NCBI GenBank assembly: GCA_002324875.1
Contig: NTJG01000016.1
Span: 25,133-89,132 of the forward strand
DNA length: 64,000 nt
From: Lysobacteraceae bacterium NML93-0793
GTDB taxonomy: Bacteria > Pseudomonadota > Gammaproteobacteria > Xanthomonadales > Xanthomonadaceae
Direction: 5' to 3'
Shown here piece by piece: positions 1 to 9,147 of this stretch (the first letter of the stretch is position 1; every line of letters begins with the position of its first letter). Under the pieces are notes generated by a model that saw only the letters and a program-made list of their open reading frames with translations, was not told the DNA's origin and searched no databases. The position numbers were made by a program, and so were the translations under genes.

Positions 1-533
1 TCGAGAATCGCCTGGCGCACCGGATTGCCGGTGTCGAAGACGCGCGCGGCGTCGATGCCGTCGAGGCCGGCAGTGCCGGGAAACGACGTCGCCACGCCGT
101 CGGCGAAGCGCAGCAGCTTGCGGTTGGCCAGGCTCAGACGCGCGCCCTGTTCGTGCAGCAGCAGCGGCAGGGCCAGGCTCTTCGCGGCCAGTGCCGGCGC
201 GAAGCTCGGATAGCCGCCGAAACCGACCAGCAGGCGCACGTCGCGCCGGCGCATGTCGCGGCGCGCCTGCCAGGTCGCCCGCAGGATCGTCAGGCCGGCG
301 GCGAGCTTGCCGCTCACGCCGCCCTCGAGACTGCGCGCGGGCAGCACGACGTGGTCCAGCCCGGCCAGCGCCCGGGTGTAGGCCGCGCCGCGCCGCTCGG
401 TGTAGAGCACCACCGGATGTCCGCGCCGCTGCAGTTCGCGCGCCAGTGCCTCGGCCGGGAACAGATGCCCGCCGGTGCCGCCGGCTGCGCAGGCGATGGT
501 GGGCAGGGCCGCGGACGAGGACGCGTGGGACAT
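1..533 (-). CDS. MurG-like glycosyltransferase (N-terminal part, runs off window)
   Basis: The visible 177 residues form the N-terminal Rossmann half of a GT-B glycosyltransferase. They carry the glycine-rich loop CAAGGTGGHLFPAEALA (residues 15-31), then LLVGFGGYPSF (about 110) and LLLHEQGARLSLANR (about 130). These are the MurG signatures for the lipid-binding loop and acceptor site. MurG adds GlcNAc from UDP-GlcNAc to lipid I at the inner membrane. The start is the ATG at 531-533. The C-terminal UDP-sugar-binding half lies outside the window. The next gene is a divergent CoA-transferase, not mraY, ftsW or murC, so this is not visibly in a division and cell wall cluster. It may be a second MurG-type enzyme with another acceptor. 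The family is fairly sure; the exact substrate is not. Confidence 0.72.
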   Translation of the reverse strand, partial: MSHASSSAALPTIACAAGGTGGHLFPAEALARELQRRGHPVVLYTERRGAAYTRALAGLDHVVLPARSLEGGVSGKLAAGLTILRATWQARRDMRRRDVRLLVGFGGYPSFAPALAAKSLALPLLLHEQGARLSLANRKLLRFADGVATSFPGTAGLDGIDAARVFDTGNPVRQAIL

Positions 534-645
534 GGGTTCGCCGGTTGCACGAGGGCGCACGACTATAGCCAGTGCATCGCCGCCGAGCATCCGCACGCGC
601 CGGAGCGGCGATAATCGCGTGACCCGCCGACAGGACACCGCGCCG

Positions 646-2187
646 ATGCCAGACGACCGTATCCGTCAGCCCGGGCTGCGCGACCGCGTGGTCGACGCCG
701 CGCAGGCCGCCGCCTGGATCACGCCGGGCCAGACGGTCGCGATGAGCGGCTTCACCGGGTCGGGCTACCCCAAGGCGGTGCCGCTGGCGCTGGCCGCGCG
801 CATCGAAGCGGCACATGCCGCGGGCGAGGCCTTCCAGATCCGGTTGCTGACCGGCGCCTCGACCGCGCCCGAACTCGACGGCGCACTGGCCAAGGTCGAC
901 GGCCTGGCGCTGCGGCTGCCCTTCCAGAGCGATCCCGATGCGCGCCGCCGCATCAACGACGGCAGCCTGGCCTACATCGACGCCCACCTGAGCCAGGTCG
1001 CGCAGAACGCGTGGTTCGGGGTCTACGGCGACATCGACGTGGCGGTGGTCGAGGCGGTCGCGATCCGCGAGGACGGCGGCATCGTGCCTTCCACGTCGGT
1101 CGGCAACAGCAAGACCTGGCTGGACCTGGCCAAGCGCGTGATCGTCGAGGTCAACGACTGGCAGCCGCCCGAACTCGAGGGCATGCACGACATCTACTAC
1201 GGCACCGCGCTGCCGCCGCTGCGCCGGCCGATTCCGCTGGAACATCCCGACGAACGCATCGGCGAGACCGCGCTGCGGGTGGATCCGGAGAAGATCGTCG
1301 CGATCGTCCGCACCCACGCGCCGGACCGCAACAGCCCGTTCAAGGCGAGCGACGCGACCAGCGAACGCATCGCCGCGCTGCTGATCGAATTCCTGCAGCA
1401 CGAAGTCGCGCGCGGCCGCATGCCGGCGCGACTGCTGCCGTTGCAGTCGGGCGTGGGCAACATTCCCAACGCGGTGCTCGCCGGGCTGGAACGCAGCGGC
1501 TTCCGTGATCTCACCGCGTTCACCGAGGTCGTCCAGGACGGCATGCTCGACCTGCTCCGATCCGGCGTGCTGCGCTCGGCCTCGTGCACGGGCTTCGCAT
1601 TGAGTCCGGAGGCCAATGCGGCGTTCAAACGCGACATCGCCTTCTACCGCGACCGCATCCTGCTGCGCACCCAGGAAATCTCCAACCATCCCGAACTGGT
1701 GCGGCGCCTCGGCTGCATCGGCATGAACGGCATGGTCGAGGTGGATCTCTACGGCAACGTCAATTCGACCCACATCATGGGTTCGCGGATGCAGAACGGC
1801 ATCGGCGGCTCGGGCGACTTCGCGCGCAACGGGTTTCTGTCGATCTTCATGTCGCCCAGCACGGCCAAGGGCGGGCGCATCTCGTCGCTGGTGCCGATGG
1901 TGAGCCATGTCGACCACACCGAACACGACGTCTCGATCGTCGTCACCGAGCAGGGCGTCGCCGACCTGCGCGGGCTGTCGCCCAAGCAGCGCGCGCGCGT
2001 GCTCATCGACCGCTGCGCGCATCCCGACTATCGCGACGCCCTCGACGACTACTTCGCCCGCGCCTGCCGCACCAGCTACGGCAAGCACACCCCGCACCTG
2101 CTGCCCGAGGCGCTGTCCTGGCACCAGCGCTGGCTCGATACCGGCGACATGCGCAGCGGCGCGACGGTCACAGCGTCCGCGTCATGA
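646..2187 (+). CDS. Acetyl-CoA hydrolase/transferase family CoA-transferase (succinyl-CoA:acetate type)
   Basis: A 513-residue protein of the acetyl-CoA hydrolase/transferase family, which moves CoA between acyl-CoA and a free acid such as acetate or succinate. The N-terminal [16 protein letters not shown], the central [13 protein letters not shown] and [12 protein letters not shown] (with the likely catalytic Glu), and the C-terminal [26 protein letters not shown] and [12 protein letters not shown] are family hallmarks. The length fits AarC/YgfH-like enzymes (about 490-505 residues). The frame is open upstream, but the ATG at 646 gives the expected N-terminus; longer starts would overlap the divergent MurG-like gene. 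Its last 20 bases overlap the 3' end of the convergent gene. Whether the physiological partner is succinate/acetate or propionyl-CoA cannot be read from the sequence. Confidence 0.9.
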   Translation: MPDDRIRQPGLRDRVVDAAQAAAWITPGQTVAMSGFTGSGYPKAVPLALAARIEAAHAAGEAFQIRLLTGASTAPELDGALAKVDGLALRLPFQSDPDARRRINDGSLAYIDAHLSQVAQNAWFGVYGDIDVAVVEAVAIREDGGIVPSTSVGNSKTWLDLAKRVIVEVNDWQPPELEGMHDIYYGTALPPLRRPIPLEHPDERIGETALRVDPEKIVAIVRTHAPDRNSPFKASDATSERIAALLIEFLQHEVARGRMPARLLPLQSGVGNIPNAVLAGLERSGFRDLTAFTEVVQDGMLDLLRSGVLRSASCTGFALSPEANAAFKRDIAFYRDRILLRTQEISNHPELVRRLGCIGMNGMVEVDLYGNVNSTHIMGSRMQNGIGGSGDFARNGFLSIFMSPSTAKGGRISSLVPMVSHVDHTEHDVSIVVTEQGVADLRGLSPKQRARVLIDRCAHPDYRDALDDYFARACRTSYGKHTPHLLPEALSWHQRWLDTGDMRSGATVTASAS

Positions 2188-2890
2188 ACACGCTGAAGGA
2201 ATCCTCGACGTAATCACCGAACGGACCGCACATCGCGAAGCCGTGGCGTGCGTACAGCGCATGGGCCGGGGCGAAGGCCGCTGCGCTGCCGGTTTCCAGG
2301 CTCAGCCGCTGCAGGCCCTGCGTACGGGCCGTCGCCATGAGGTGCGCGAGCATCGCCGCGGCCACGCCCTGACGCAGGTGGGCGGGATCGGTGCGCATGG
2401 ATTTCAGCTCGCCGTGCCCATCGCCCAGATCCTTCAGCGCGCCGCAGCCAACGAGCGCATCGCCGCGCCAGGCGGTCCAGAACGACAGGCCCGGCGCGCG
2501 CAGACGGGACAGATCCAGCGCGTGGATGCTGCCCGGCGGCGAATGCAGCGCCATGTCGGCCAGGTGCCGCTGCAGCAGGGCGACGACGCGCGGATCGTCG
2601 AGGCCGCCGGCACGGATCCCGATCTCCGCGGTCGCGGGCGACTGCAACCAGGCGAGCTTGCGCGCACGCGGCTGACGCTTGAGCTGCCACTCGGCGCGCG
2701 AGGCACTGGCACGATCGGGATAGGCGCGACTGGCGAGCACGCGCAGCGGCGGATTGCCGCGGGTGTATTTGGCGCCCCGCCCGGCCACGTGGGCGGCGAA
2801 CCGGGCGTCCAGATCATTCGTGATCCCGGCATACCAGCTGCCGTTGCGGCATTCGAGCAGGTAGAGATGCCAGCTGCGCGGTGTGGTCAT
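2168..2890 (-). CDS. GIY-YIG nuclease domain fused to GNAT acetyltransferase domain
   Basis: A 240-residue two-domain protein. Residues 6-85 are a GIY-YIG module: [20 protein letters not shown] gives the two-strand motif (Y-L plus Y-A-G-I), then R30, [13 protein letters not shown] and a conserved AEWQLKR helix, as in the small YhbQ/UPF0213 nucleases that act on DNA. Residues 90-240 are GNAT-like: [29 protein letters not shown] (motif A, acetyl-CoA pyrophosphate loop RQGVAA) and [16 protein letters not shown] (motif B). The two families usually occur as separate proteins. The fusion is continuous in one frame with no sign of a stop. The gene converges on the CoA-transferase with a 20-bp overlap. 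The domain calls are firm; the combined function is unknown. Confidence 0.85.
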   Translation of the reverse strand: MTTPRSWHLYLLECRNGSWYAGITNDLDARFAAHVAGRGAKYTRGNPPLRVLASRAYPDRASASRAEWQLKRQPRARKLAWLQSPATAEIGIRAGGLDDPRVVALLQRHLADMALHSPPGSIHALDLSRLRAPGLSFWTAWRGDALVGCGALKDLGDGHGELKSMRTDPAHLRQGVAAAMLAHLMATARTQGLQRLSLETGSAAAFAPAHALYARHGFAMCGPFGDYVEDSFSVFMTRTL

Positions 2891-2934
2891 CCGGCGATGA
2901 TCGAAGCGCCACGCGCGCCCGTCAACGCGGAGGC

Positions 2935-4146
2935 TCAGGCGGTGCGTTCGAACGCGAACAGCCGGGCCAGCGGATGCGGCCTGCGCTCGATCAACGCGCC
3001 CAGCAGGCCCGCTCCCAGCATCGAATAGGTGATGCCGTTGCCGCCGTAGGCCATCGCATAGTGGACGCGCGGGCCGGTGGCGGCGTGCGGGCCGAAGAAC
3101 GGCAGGCCGTCGTCGGTTTCGGCGAAGGTGCCGGCCCAGGCGAAGGTCGGTGTGAGATCGAGCGCCGGCCAGAGCTTCGCCACGCGCTTCATCAGACGCC
3201 GCGCCTTGGCATCGACGCGGCGGTCACGGCGCGCGGGAATGTCGACATCGTCGTCCTCGCCGCCGATCAGCAGGCGCCGATCCGCCGTGGTGCGCAGGTA
3301 GAGGTAGGGCCGGGCGGTCTCCCAGACCAGGGTGCGGGCGAGCATCTCGGGCAAGTCCGAGTCCAGCGGATCGGTGACGAAGGCGTAACTGCTGCGGTTG
3401 CGGGCGACGCGCCTGGGCAGCCAATGCTGGCTGGCATACCCGGCGGCGACGACGACGTGGCTGGAGCGGATGCGCACCCCGGCATCGGTGGTCGCCAGCA
3501 CGTCGCGGCCGCGCGGCGCCAGATCGGCGATCCGCGTGCGGTCGAACACCTGCCCGCCGCGACGCACGCAGCGCGCCAGCAGACGGGAGGCGAAGCGGTA
3601 GGGATCGACCTGGGCGGCCTGCGTGCTCAGCAGCGCGGCCGGCGCGTCGAAGCCGTAGCGCTGCCGGACTGCCGGACCGTCGAGGTAATCGACCTCGAAG
3701 CCGTGGCGGCGGCGTGCGACGCACTCGTCCTGCAGCGCCGGCACGTCGCGCCGCCGACTGGCGTAGTAGAGACTGTCGGTGCGCTCGAAATCCACATCGC
3801 GCACGCTGCGCGCGAGCTCGGCCAGACTGTCGATCGCCTCGCCGCAGGCGCGGTAGGCCAGGCCGGCGTCGGCCTCGCCATAGCGGCGCGCGAGATCCAC
3901 CAGATGGGTGTCGATCTCGTACTGCAGCAGGGCCGTGCTCGCGGCGGTACTGCCCCAGGCGATGTCGCGCTGCTCGACGACGACGACGTCGTGGCCCCGC
4001 CCGATCAGCGCATCGGCGATCAGGGCGCCGGTGATGCCGCCGCCGATCACCAGCACGTCGCAGCGCAGATCGGCGTCGAGCCTGGGCACGGGCTGCATCA
4101 GGCCGTTGCGGATGGCCCAGAACGGATAGCCGCTTTTGAGATCCAT
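2935..4146 (-). CDS. FAD-dependent oxidoreductase (DAO family)
   Basis: A 403-residue FAD-dependent oxidoreductase of the D-amino-acid-oxidase fold. The dinucleotide-binding motif [17 protein letters not shown] (about residues 32-48) is followed by an acidic strand end (VVVVEQRD). A mid-protein segment [14 protein letters not shown] reads like the family FAD contact, and the C-terminal [17 protein letters not shown] is the glycine-rich substrate/FAD loop. The start ATG at 4144-4146 places about 30 residues before the Rossmann strand, typical of the puuB/ordL-like subgroup. No amine or sugar metabolism gene lies beside it, so the substrate is not inferable. Confidence 0.87.
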   Translation of the reverse strand: MDLKSGYPFWAIRNGLMQPVPRLDADLRCDVLVIGGGITGALIADALIGRGHDVVVVEQRDIAWGSTAASTALLQYEIDTHLVDLARRYGEADAGLAYRACGEAIDSLAELARSVRDVDFERTDSLYYASRRRDVPALQDECVARRRHGFEVDYLDGPAVRQRYGFDAPAALLSTQAAQVDPYRFASRLLARCVRRGGQVFDRTRIADLAPRGRDVLATTDAGVRIRSSHVVVAAGYASQHWLPRRVARNRSSYAFVTDPLDSDLPEMLARTLVWETARPYLYLRTTADRRLLIGGEDDDVDIPARRDRRVDAKARRLMKRVAKLWPALDLTPTFAWAGTFAETDDGLPFFGPHAATGPRVHYAMAYGGNGITYSMLGAGLLGALIERRPHPLARLFAFERTA

Positions 4147-4270
4147 GGTGTCGCTGCCGGAGGGGAGGCGCGCAGCCTAGGAGCGTGCCCGTGAGGACCG
4201 TGCAAGGCCGCGGCGCCGGGCGAACGCGGACGACACCGCTACACTGCCCCGCCCCACCCCGCGCCATGCC

Positions 4271-5476
4271 ATGTCCGCCTCGTCCGCCTCCTCGCCCCCT
4301 GTCGACTGGGACGTCATCGTCGTCGGCGCCGGCGCGGCCGGCCTGATGGCCGCGATCGCCGCCGGCCGACGCGGCCGTCGCGTGCTGGTGCTCGACCATG
4401 CCAACAAGGTCGGCAAGAAGATCCTGATGTCGGGCGGCGGCCACTGCAATTTCACCAATACCGGCACCACGCCGGCGCAGTACCTGTCGACCAATCCGCA
4501 CTTCTGCAAGTCGGCACTGGCGCGGTATACGCCGCAGGATTTCATCGATCTCGTCGATGCCCACGGCATCGCCTGGCACGAGAAGGAACTGGGCCAGCTG
4601 TTCTGCGACGGATCGTCGAAGCAGATCGTGCAGCTGCTGCTCGACGAGGCCGACGGCGCCGGCGTGCAGGTGCGTACGCACTGCCCGGTGCAACCACCGC
4701 GACGCGTCGACGACGGCTTCGTGCTCGACACCGCGATCGGCCGGCTGCGCTGCGCCTCGCTGATCGTGGCGACCGGTGGCCTGTCGATCCCGAGCATGGG
4801 CGCGACCGGCTTCGGTTACGACATCGCGCGCCAGTTCGGCCATGCGCTGCTGCCCACGCGTGCGGGCCTGGTGCCGCTGACGCTCAGCGGCAAGCACCAG
4901 GAACGGCTGGATGCACTTTCGGGCGTCGCACTCGACGTCGAGGCCGGCTGCAACGGCGCGCACTTCCGCAACCGCATGCTGATCACCCATCGCGGCATCA
5001 GCGGACCGGCAATCCTGCAGATCTCCTCGTACTGGCAGCCCGGCGACGATCTGCGCCTGGACCTGCTGCCCGGCCGCGACGCGCTGGCGTGGCTGCAGGC
5101 GCAGCAGACCGAACGTCCCGGGACCGAACTGAAGAACGTGCTGGCCGAACTGATGCCGCGCCGCTTCGCCCAGCGCCTGTGCGAGATCTGGCTGGCGAAC
5201 CGGCCGATGAAGCAGTACACGCCGGCACAGCTGCACGACACCGCCGCACTGCTGCAGGCGTGGCCGCTGGTGGCCAGCGGCACCGAGGGCTATCGCACGG
5301 CCGAGGTCACGCTCGGCGGCGTGGACACCGACGGCGTGTCGTCACGGACGATGGAATCGAAGCAGGTGCCGGGGCTGTTCTTCGTCGGCGAAGTGCTCGA
5401 TGTCACCGGCTGGCTCGGCGGCTACAACTTCCAGTGGGCCTGGGCCTCGGGCATGGCCGCGGGCGAGGCTGCATAG
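4271..5476 (+). CDS. HI0933/BaiN-like NAD(P)/FAD-dependent flavoprotein
   Basis: A 401-residue flavoprotein of the HI0933 (BaiN/RdsA) family. The N-terminal DVIVVGAGAAGLMAAIAAGR binds FAD. GKKILMSGGGHCNFTN (about residues 55-70) is the family signature, with ATGGLSIPSMGATGFGYDIA (about 165) and the C-terminal FFVGEVLDVTGWLGGYNFQ loop. The length matches the family (about 390-410). Members are soluble reductases of mostly unassigned substrate. The gene is monocistronic, divergent from the neighbouring DAO gene across about 124 bp, and is followed by the convergent DAHP synthase gene. Confidence 0.92.
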   Translation: MSASSASSPPVDWDVIVVGAGAAGLMAAIAAGRRGRRVLVLDHANKVGKKILMSGGGHCNFTNTGTTPAQYLSTNPHFCKSALARYTPQDFIDLVDAHGIAWHEKELGQLFCDGSSKQIVQLLLDEADGAGVQVRTHCPVQPPRRVDDGFVLDTAIGRLRCASLIVATGGLSIPSMGATGFGYDIARQFGHALLPTRAGLVPLTLSGKHQERLDALSGVALDVEAGCNGAHFRNRMLITHRGISGPAILQISSYWQPGDDLRLDLLPGRDALAWLQAQQTERPGTELKNVLAELMPRRFAQRLCEIWLANRPMKQYTPAQLHDTAALLQAWPLVASGTEGYRTAEVTLGGVDTDGVSSRTMESKQVPGLFFVGEVLDVTGWLGGYNFQWAWASGMAAGEAA

Positions 5477-5601
5477 GCCGGGCCACGCGTACCCGGTGAC
5501 CGAAGCGGCCTTGCGCGCAAACGACGTTCGCGCGCGAGCGCGCGCCTTCCCCGAGCCGACCCCGCATCGGCGCACCTGAAGCGGCGCACCACACAAGCCG
5601 A

Positions 5602-6675
5602 TCACGCGGCCCGCGCATCCACCCGCGCCCGGCGCGCACGCACGGCGATCGCCAGCCGATCCAGCACGCGTTCGGTCGTCGTCCAGTCGATGCAGCCGTC
5701 GGTGATGCTCTGCCCGTAGACCAGCGGCGCGCCCGGCACCAGCGCCTGCTTGCCGGCGACCAGATGGCTTTCGATCATCGTGCCGACGATGCGTCGATCG
5801 CCGCGTTCGATCTGACCGGCGATGTCGTCGATCACGGCCGGCTGGTTGTCGGGATTCTTGCCGCTGTTGGCATGGCTGGCATCGATCATCAGCGCCGCGC
5901 GTCGGCCCTGGGCCTGCAACACTCCGGCCGCCGCCGAAACGCTGGCGGCATCGAAGTTCGGCTGCGCGCCGCCGCGCAGGATGACGTGGCAATCGGGATT
6001 GCCGGCCGTGGTCGCGATCGCGGCGCGGCCGTCCTTGCCGATCGCCAGGAAATGATGCGGATGCGAAGCCGCACCCACCGCGTCGACCGCGATGCGCACG
6101 TCGCCGCCGGTGCCGTTCTTGAACCCCACCGGACACGAGAGCCCCGACGCCAGCTCGCGATGCACCTGGCTTTCGGTCGTGCGTGCCCCGATCGCGCCCC
6201 AGGCGACCAGGTCCGCGAGATATTGCGGGCTGATGATGTCGAGAAATTCGACACCCGCCGGCTGGCCCATCGCGGCGATCTCGCGCAGCAGGTTGCGCGC
6301 GGTGCGCAGACCGGTGTCGATGCGGAAGCTGCCATCGAGGTCGGGATCGTTGATCAGGCCTTTCCAGCCGATCGTGGTGCGCGGCTTCTCGAAATACACG
6401 CGCATCACCAGCTCGAGCGCATCGCCATGCCGGTCGCGCAGCGCGCGCAGGCGTCCGGCGTATTCCAGCGCCGCCACCGGGTCGTGGATCGAACACGGGC
6501 CGACGACGACGATCAGGCGGTCGTCGTCGCCGTGCAGGATGGCGTGGCAGGCCGCGCGCGCGCCGGCGACGGTTTCGGACATTGCCGTGTCGCAGGGCAG
6601 GGCCTCGATCAGTTCGGCCGGGGAGATCAGGGGCTGCAGCGCGCGGATGCGCAGATCGTCGGTGTGCGGGGGCAT
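5602..6675 (-). CDS. aroG: 3-deoxy-7-phosphoheptulonate (DAHP) synthase, class I
   Basis: This enzyme condenses phosphoenolpyruvate and erythrose-4-phosphate, the first step of the shikimate pathway. The 357-residue protein matches the AroF/G/H class. It has LIVVVGPCSIHDPVAALEYA (metal and PEP binding), RVYFEKPRTTIGWKGLIND, GVEFLDIISPQYL, ARTTESQVHRELASGLSCPV, GFKNGTGGD, ILRGG, DASHANSGK and SITDGCIDW. The start ATG at 6673-6675 gives the normal N-terminal feedback region; longer starts would run into the upstream terminator hairpin. Between this start and an upstream leader peptide lies a strong terminator, so transcription is probably controlled by attenuation. Which aromatic amino acid feeds back on the enzyme is not readable here. 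Confidence 0.95.
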   Translation of the reverse strand: MPPHTDDLRIRALQPLISPAELIEALPCDTAMSETVAGARAACHAILHGDDDRLIVVVGPCSIHDPVAALEYAGRLRALRDRHGDALELVMRVYFEKPRTTIGWKGLINDPDLDGSFRIDTGLRTARNLLREIAAMGQPAGVEFLDIISPQYLADLVAWGAIGARTTESQVHRELASGLSCPVGFKNGTGGDVRIAVDAVGAASHPHHFLAIGKDGRAAIATTAGNPDCHVILRGGAQPNFDAASVSAAAGVLQAQGRRAALMIDASHANSGKNPDNQPAVIDDIAGQIERGDRRIVGTMIESHLVAGKQALVPGAPLVYGQSITDGCIDWTTTERVLDRLAIAVRARRARVDARAA

Positions 6676-6708
6676 GGCAGGACTCGGGACAGGTGGAATT
6701 CGGAAACG

Positions 6709-6737
6709 AAAAAAGCCGCCAGGGGGCTGGCGGCTTT
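6709..6737 (-). terminator. aroG: Intrinsic terminator in the DAHP synthase leader (attenuator)
   Basis: On the minus strand a 9-bp perfect stem (AAAGCCGCC with GGCGGCTTT, plus-strand 6729-6737 and 6712-6720) and a short loop are followed directly by a run of six T (6714 to 6709). It ends 34 bases before the DAHP synthase start and 24 bases after the leader peptide stop. Its 5' arm GCCGCC can instead pair with GGCGGC inside the leader coding region (plus-strand about 6784-6789). That would make an antiterminator. The alternative pairing is inference. Confidence 0.85.
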
Positions 6738-6761
6738 CGGGTTGCGTGCGACCTGTGGACT

Positions 6762-6842
6762 TCAGGGCGCGCGCGGACCGTCCGCCGCCGGTGGCGTCGG
6801 AAACGCGTACCAATAGAAGAACGTGGGCAGGCGCGGGGTCAT
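6762..6842 (-). CDS. Aromatic-rich leader peptide of the DAHP synthase gene
   Basis: A 26-residue open frame, ATG at 6840-6842 and TGA at 6762-6764, encoding a short peptide with the run FFYWYAF at residues 8-14 (codons TTC TTC TAT TGG TAC GCG TTT). Six of seven consecutive codons specify Phe, Tyr or Trp. It is followed at once by a terminator hairpin and the DAHP synthase gene on the same strand. This is the layout of ribosome-mediated attenuation: stalling at scarce charged aromatic tRNAs would uncover an antiterminator and let transcription proceed. No Shine-Dalgarno is visible, and a possible extended -10 lies only about 10 bases upstream, so the leader may be translated from a nearly leaderless RNA. 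The peptide itself is not expected to have a function. Confidence 0.82.
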   Translation of the reverse strand: MTPRLPTFFYWYAFPTPPAADGPRAP

Positions 6843-6850
6843 GGGCGCCA

Positions 6851-6859
6851 GTGATACCA
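6851..6859 (-). promoter_or_regulatory. Possible extended -10 for the aromatic leader
   Basis: Minus-strand TGGTATCAC resembles an extended -10 (TGnTATnnT-like), 9 bases before the leader ATG. No good -35 is seen, and the site lies between the stop of the upstream gene (6904) and the leader. It is offered as the likeliest start of the attenuated transcript, with low certainty. Confidence 0.35.
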
Positions 6860-6903
6860 CGCGTCCGCGGCCGGCGCGACGGTTGCAGACGCGACCATTG
6901 CCG

Positions 6904-9096
6904 TCATTCGGCCGGCAGCAGCGGGGGACGGCCCTCGTACCAGTCACGGGCACCGGCGATGTGCAGGGTCCGGTCGCCGTCGTCGAGCTCGACGCCGAGG
7001 CCGAGCACGCCCCAGCGCGCGTAGAGATCGCCGTTCGGCGCGCCGTCGGCGATGCGCAGACGTGCCAGCAGATCGATACGGTCGTTGCTGGCCTCGACGC
7101 GGTCGAACACCACCTCGTTCTCGCGCACGCGCAGGCGGCCGGTGGCCTGGGCTTCGCCGGAATCGATCAGATTGCCGATCCAGCGCGGAAACGCGCTGCG
7201 CTCGGCGAACAGGCCGAGCAGCACGCTGACGTCGCGCATGGCGACGCGCCCGCGGCCGTTGACCTCGAAGGGTTCGCGCCAGGCCAGCGTGCCGTCCTCC
7301 AGTGCGAAGCGCGCCCAGGTCGGCGGATCATCGCCGCCCTCGCCCGCCAGGCGGACCCCGTCGAGCTCGACCTCGAGCGCATCGACGGTGTAGCAACGCC
7401 CCACACGCTCCATCCGCGTGAGCCGGCTGTCGAGCGCGACGTCGCCGGTCAACGTCGACGGGCCGAGCGCGAGGCGCACGCCCTGCCCGCGCACCTGCAT
7501 CCGGCCTTCGATCATCTCGCCGGCGTTGTCGAGGCGCAGATCGCCGCTGGCGGTACCACGCCCCGCGAGCAGGCGTGCACTGTCGCCGGGCAGATAGCGG
7601 TTGTAGGTGCGCAGGTCGGGCACCTCGGCGTCGTCGAAACGCAGTCGCGCATCGAGGCGCTCGTGGAATTCGGCCAGCGGGCCGGTGGATTCGAGATCCA
7701 GGCGAAGATCACGCCCCTGCAGATCCACGCGATCGGGCGCCGCCTCGGGTGCGAGCGTGAAGCGCTCCATGACGATGTCGATACGCGTGCGCTGCGATTG
7801 CGCATCGTCGCCGTCCACCCGCATCTGCGCATGGGCACGGCCCTGGAACAGGTTGTCGAGCACGACGGCCTGCAGTCTGGCATCGCGCAGATCGAGGCGG
7901 CTGCCCGGAGCGAGTTCGCCGTCGCGCACCTGCACGGCGGCGTCGAGATCGGCGCGCCCGTCGAGCGACAGCCAGTCGACGTCGTCGAGGATCACGTCGA
8001 TCCAGCGCAGCGGCACCGCCGGCCACAGCGCATCGACCTGGCCCGACACCGCGCGCAACGGCCGCAGCCAGTCGTCCGGGCCCAGCCGACGGTCGTGGAT
8101 CTGCAGATCCGCATGCAGCCGTGGCGGGCGGCCGGCGCCTTCCGGCACGCGCGCCGACACCAGGATGCGATCGTCGGCGGTGCGCAATGCCACGCCCAGC
8201 GGATGGCGAACGTCCTCGCCATCTGCCGTGCGCGAGAACACCGGCGCCGACCAGTCCAGGCGGCTGCCCGGCATCAGCACGCCCCGATTCAAGGTGAGAT
8301 CCGCGCGCAGATGACCTTCGGTACCGGCCATGCCGATCGGCAAAGCGTCGTCGTTCCTGGCGACGAGATCGACACCGGGCGCGGGGCCGTCCACACGCAT
8401 GTGCGCGTCGAGCAGCACGAGCTTCTCCTCGCCTTCGGCCTGCTCGCGGATATGCGCGGGAATCCGCAGATCGAAGTCCAGCGCACCGTCGCGCAGCAGC
8501 ACGACGTCGCCGACCGACAGCGTCGCGTCGGGCATCGTCAGCGTGGAACGACCCACTTCCATCGGCCCGCCCTGCAGCTCCTTCTCGAAGACGAAGCGGG
8601 CGTCACCGTGGCCGGTGACCCGGGCAGCGAAGAAGTCCAGGCGGAGCAGACTGGGCGTGGTGATCGCATCGAAGCGGAACGTCCACGGCGCCCGACCGGG
8701 GCGCCGGGTCGAAGGCAGATCGGTGTCCGCTCGCGCCACGTGCACGGACACGTCACGGGCCCGGATCGTGCCGAACGCGACCTCGCGCCACAGCAGCGGC
8801 AGCACCTTGATGCGCCCGTTGGCGACCGGGCTGGCCGCCGTCCATCGCGTCGTCCGCGCATGGCCGCCCATGACCACACCACGCGCGTGGATGTGCCCGG
8901 GATACAGGCTCATCGCCCAATCCCAGCGCGCGTGGTAGCGCTCGGGCTTGCGGTTGATCACGCCGTCGCCCCAGGCACTGTTGAGAAAGACGTTGGCGCC
9001 CGCCAGGTACAGGACGTAGACCGCGACGAGGACGAGGCCCGCGATGCGCAGGCCACGCCGGTGGGTGCGCAGCCGGGCGAGCAGTGAGGGGAGCAT
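6904..9096 (-). CDS. Large membrane-anchored periplasmic protein, AsmA/DUF748-like in character
   Basis: A 730-residue protein with one N-terminal membrane segment after a basic stretch (RIAGLVLVAVYVLYLAGANV, residues 17-36). A long extracytoplasmic domain follows, built from many short beta-like segments such as LRADLTLNRGVLMPGSRLDW, VSARVPEGAGRPPRLHADLQ and GRADLDAAVQVRDGELAPGS. Anchored beta-rich proteins of this layout (AsmA, YhdP, DUF748) serve in envelope lipid transport or outer membrane homeostasis. The resemblance here is of architecture and texture, not a motif match. The gene ends about 60 bases before the aromatic leader peptide on the same strand. Function is unassigned. Confidence 0.8.
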   Translation of the reverse strand: MLPSLLARLRTHRRGLRIAGLVLVAVYVLYLAGANVFLNSAWGDGVINRKPERYHARWDWAMSLYPGHIHARGVVMGGHARTTRWTAASPVANGRIKVLPLLWREVAFGTIRARDVSVHVARADTDLPSTRRPGRAPWTFRFDAITTPSLLRLDFFAARVTGHGDARFVFEKELQGGPMEVGRSTLTMPDATLSVGDVVLLRDGALDFDLRIPAHIREQAEGEEKLVLLDAHMRVDGPAPGVDLVARNDDALPIGMAGTEGHLRADLTLNRGVLMPGSRLDWSAPVFSRTADGEDVRHPLGVALRTADDRILVSARVPEGAGRPPRLHADLQIHDRRLGPDDWLRPLRAVSGQVDALWPAVPLRWIDVILDDVDWLSLDGRADLDAAVQVRDGELAPGSRLDLRDARLQAVVLDNLFQGRAHAQMRVDGDDAQSQRTRIDIVMERFTLAPEAAPDRVDLQGRDLRLDLESTGPLAEFHERLDARLRFDDAEVPDLRTYNRYLPGDSARLLAGRGTASGDLRLDNAGEMIEGRMQVRGQGVRLALGPSTLTGDVALDSRLTRMERVGRCYTVDALEVELDGVRLAGEGGDDPPTWARFALEDGTLAWREPFEVNGRGRVAMRDVSVLLGLFAERSAFPRWIGNLIDSGEAQATGRLRVRENEVVFDRVEASNDRIDLLARLRIADGAPNGDLYARWGVLGLGVELDDGDRTLHIAGARDWYEGRPPLLPAE

Positions 9097-9147
9097 GCGG
9101 ACAGCTTGAAGCAGGCCCGGTGACGGGCGCCTGCACGCGGCCCGGGA

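Noticed and set aside
6823..9087. A 754-codon plus-strand open frame
   Set aside because: It is antisense to the large membrane-anchored gene, with no motif or ribosome site and low-complexity content.
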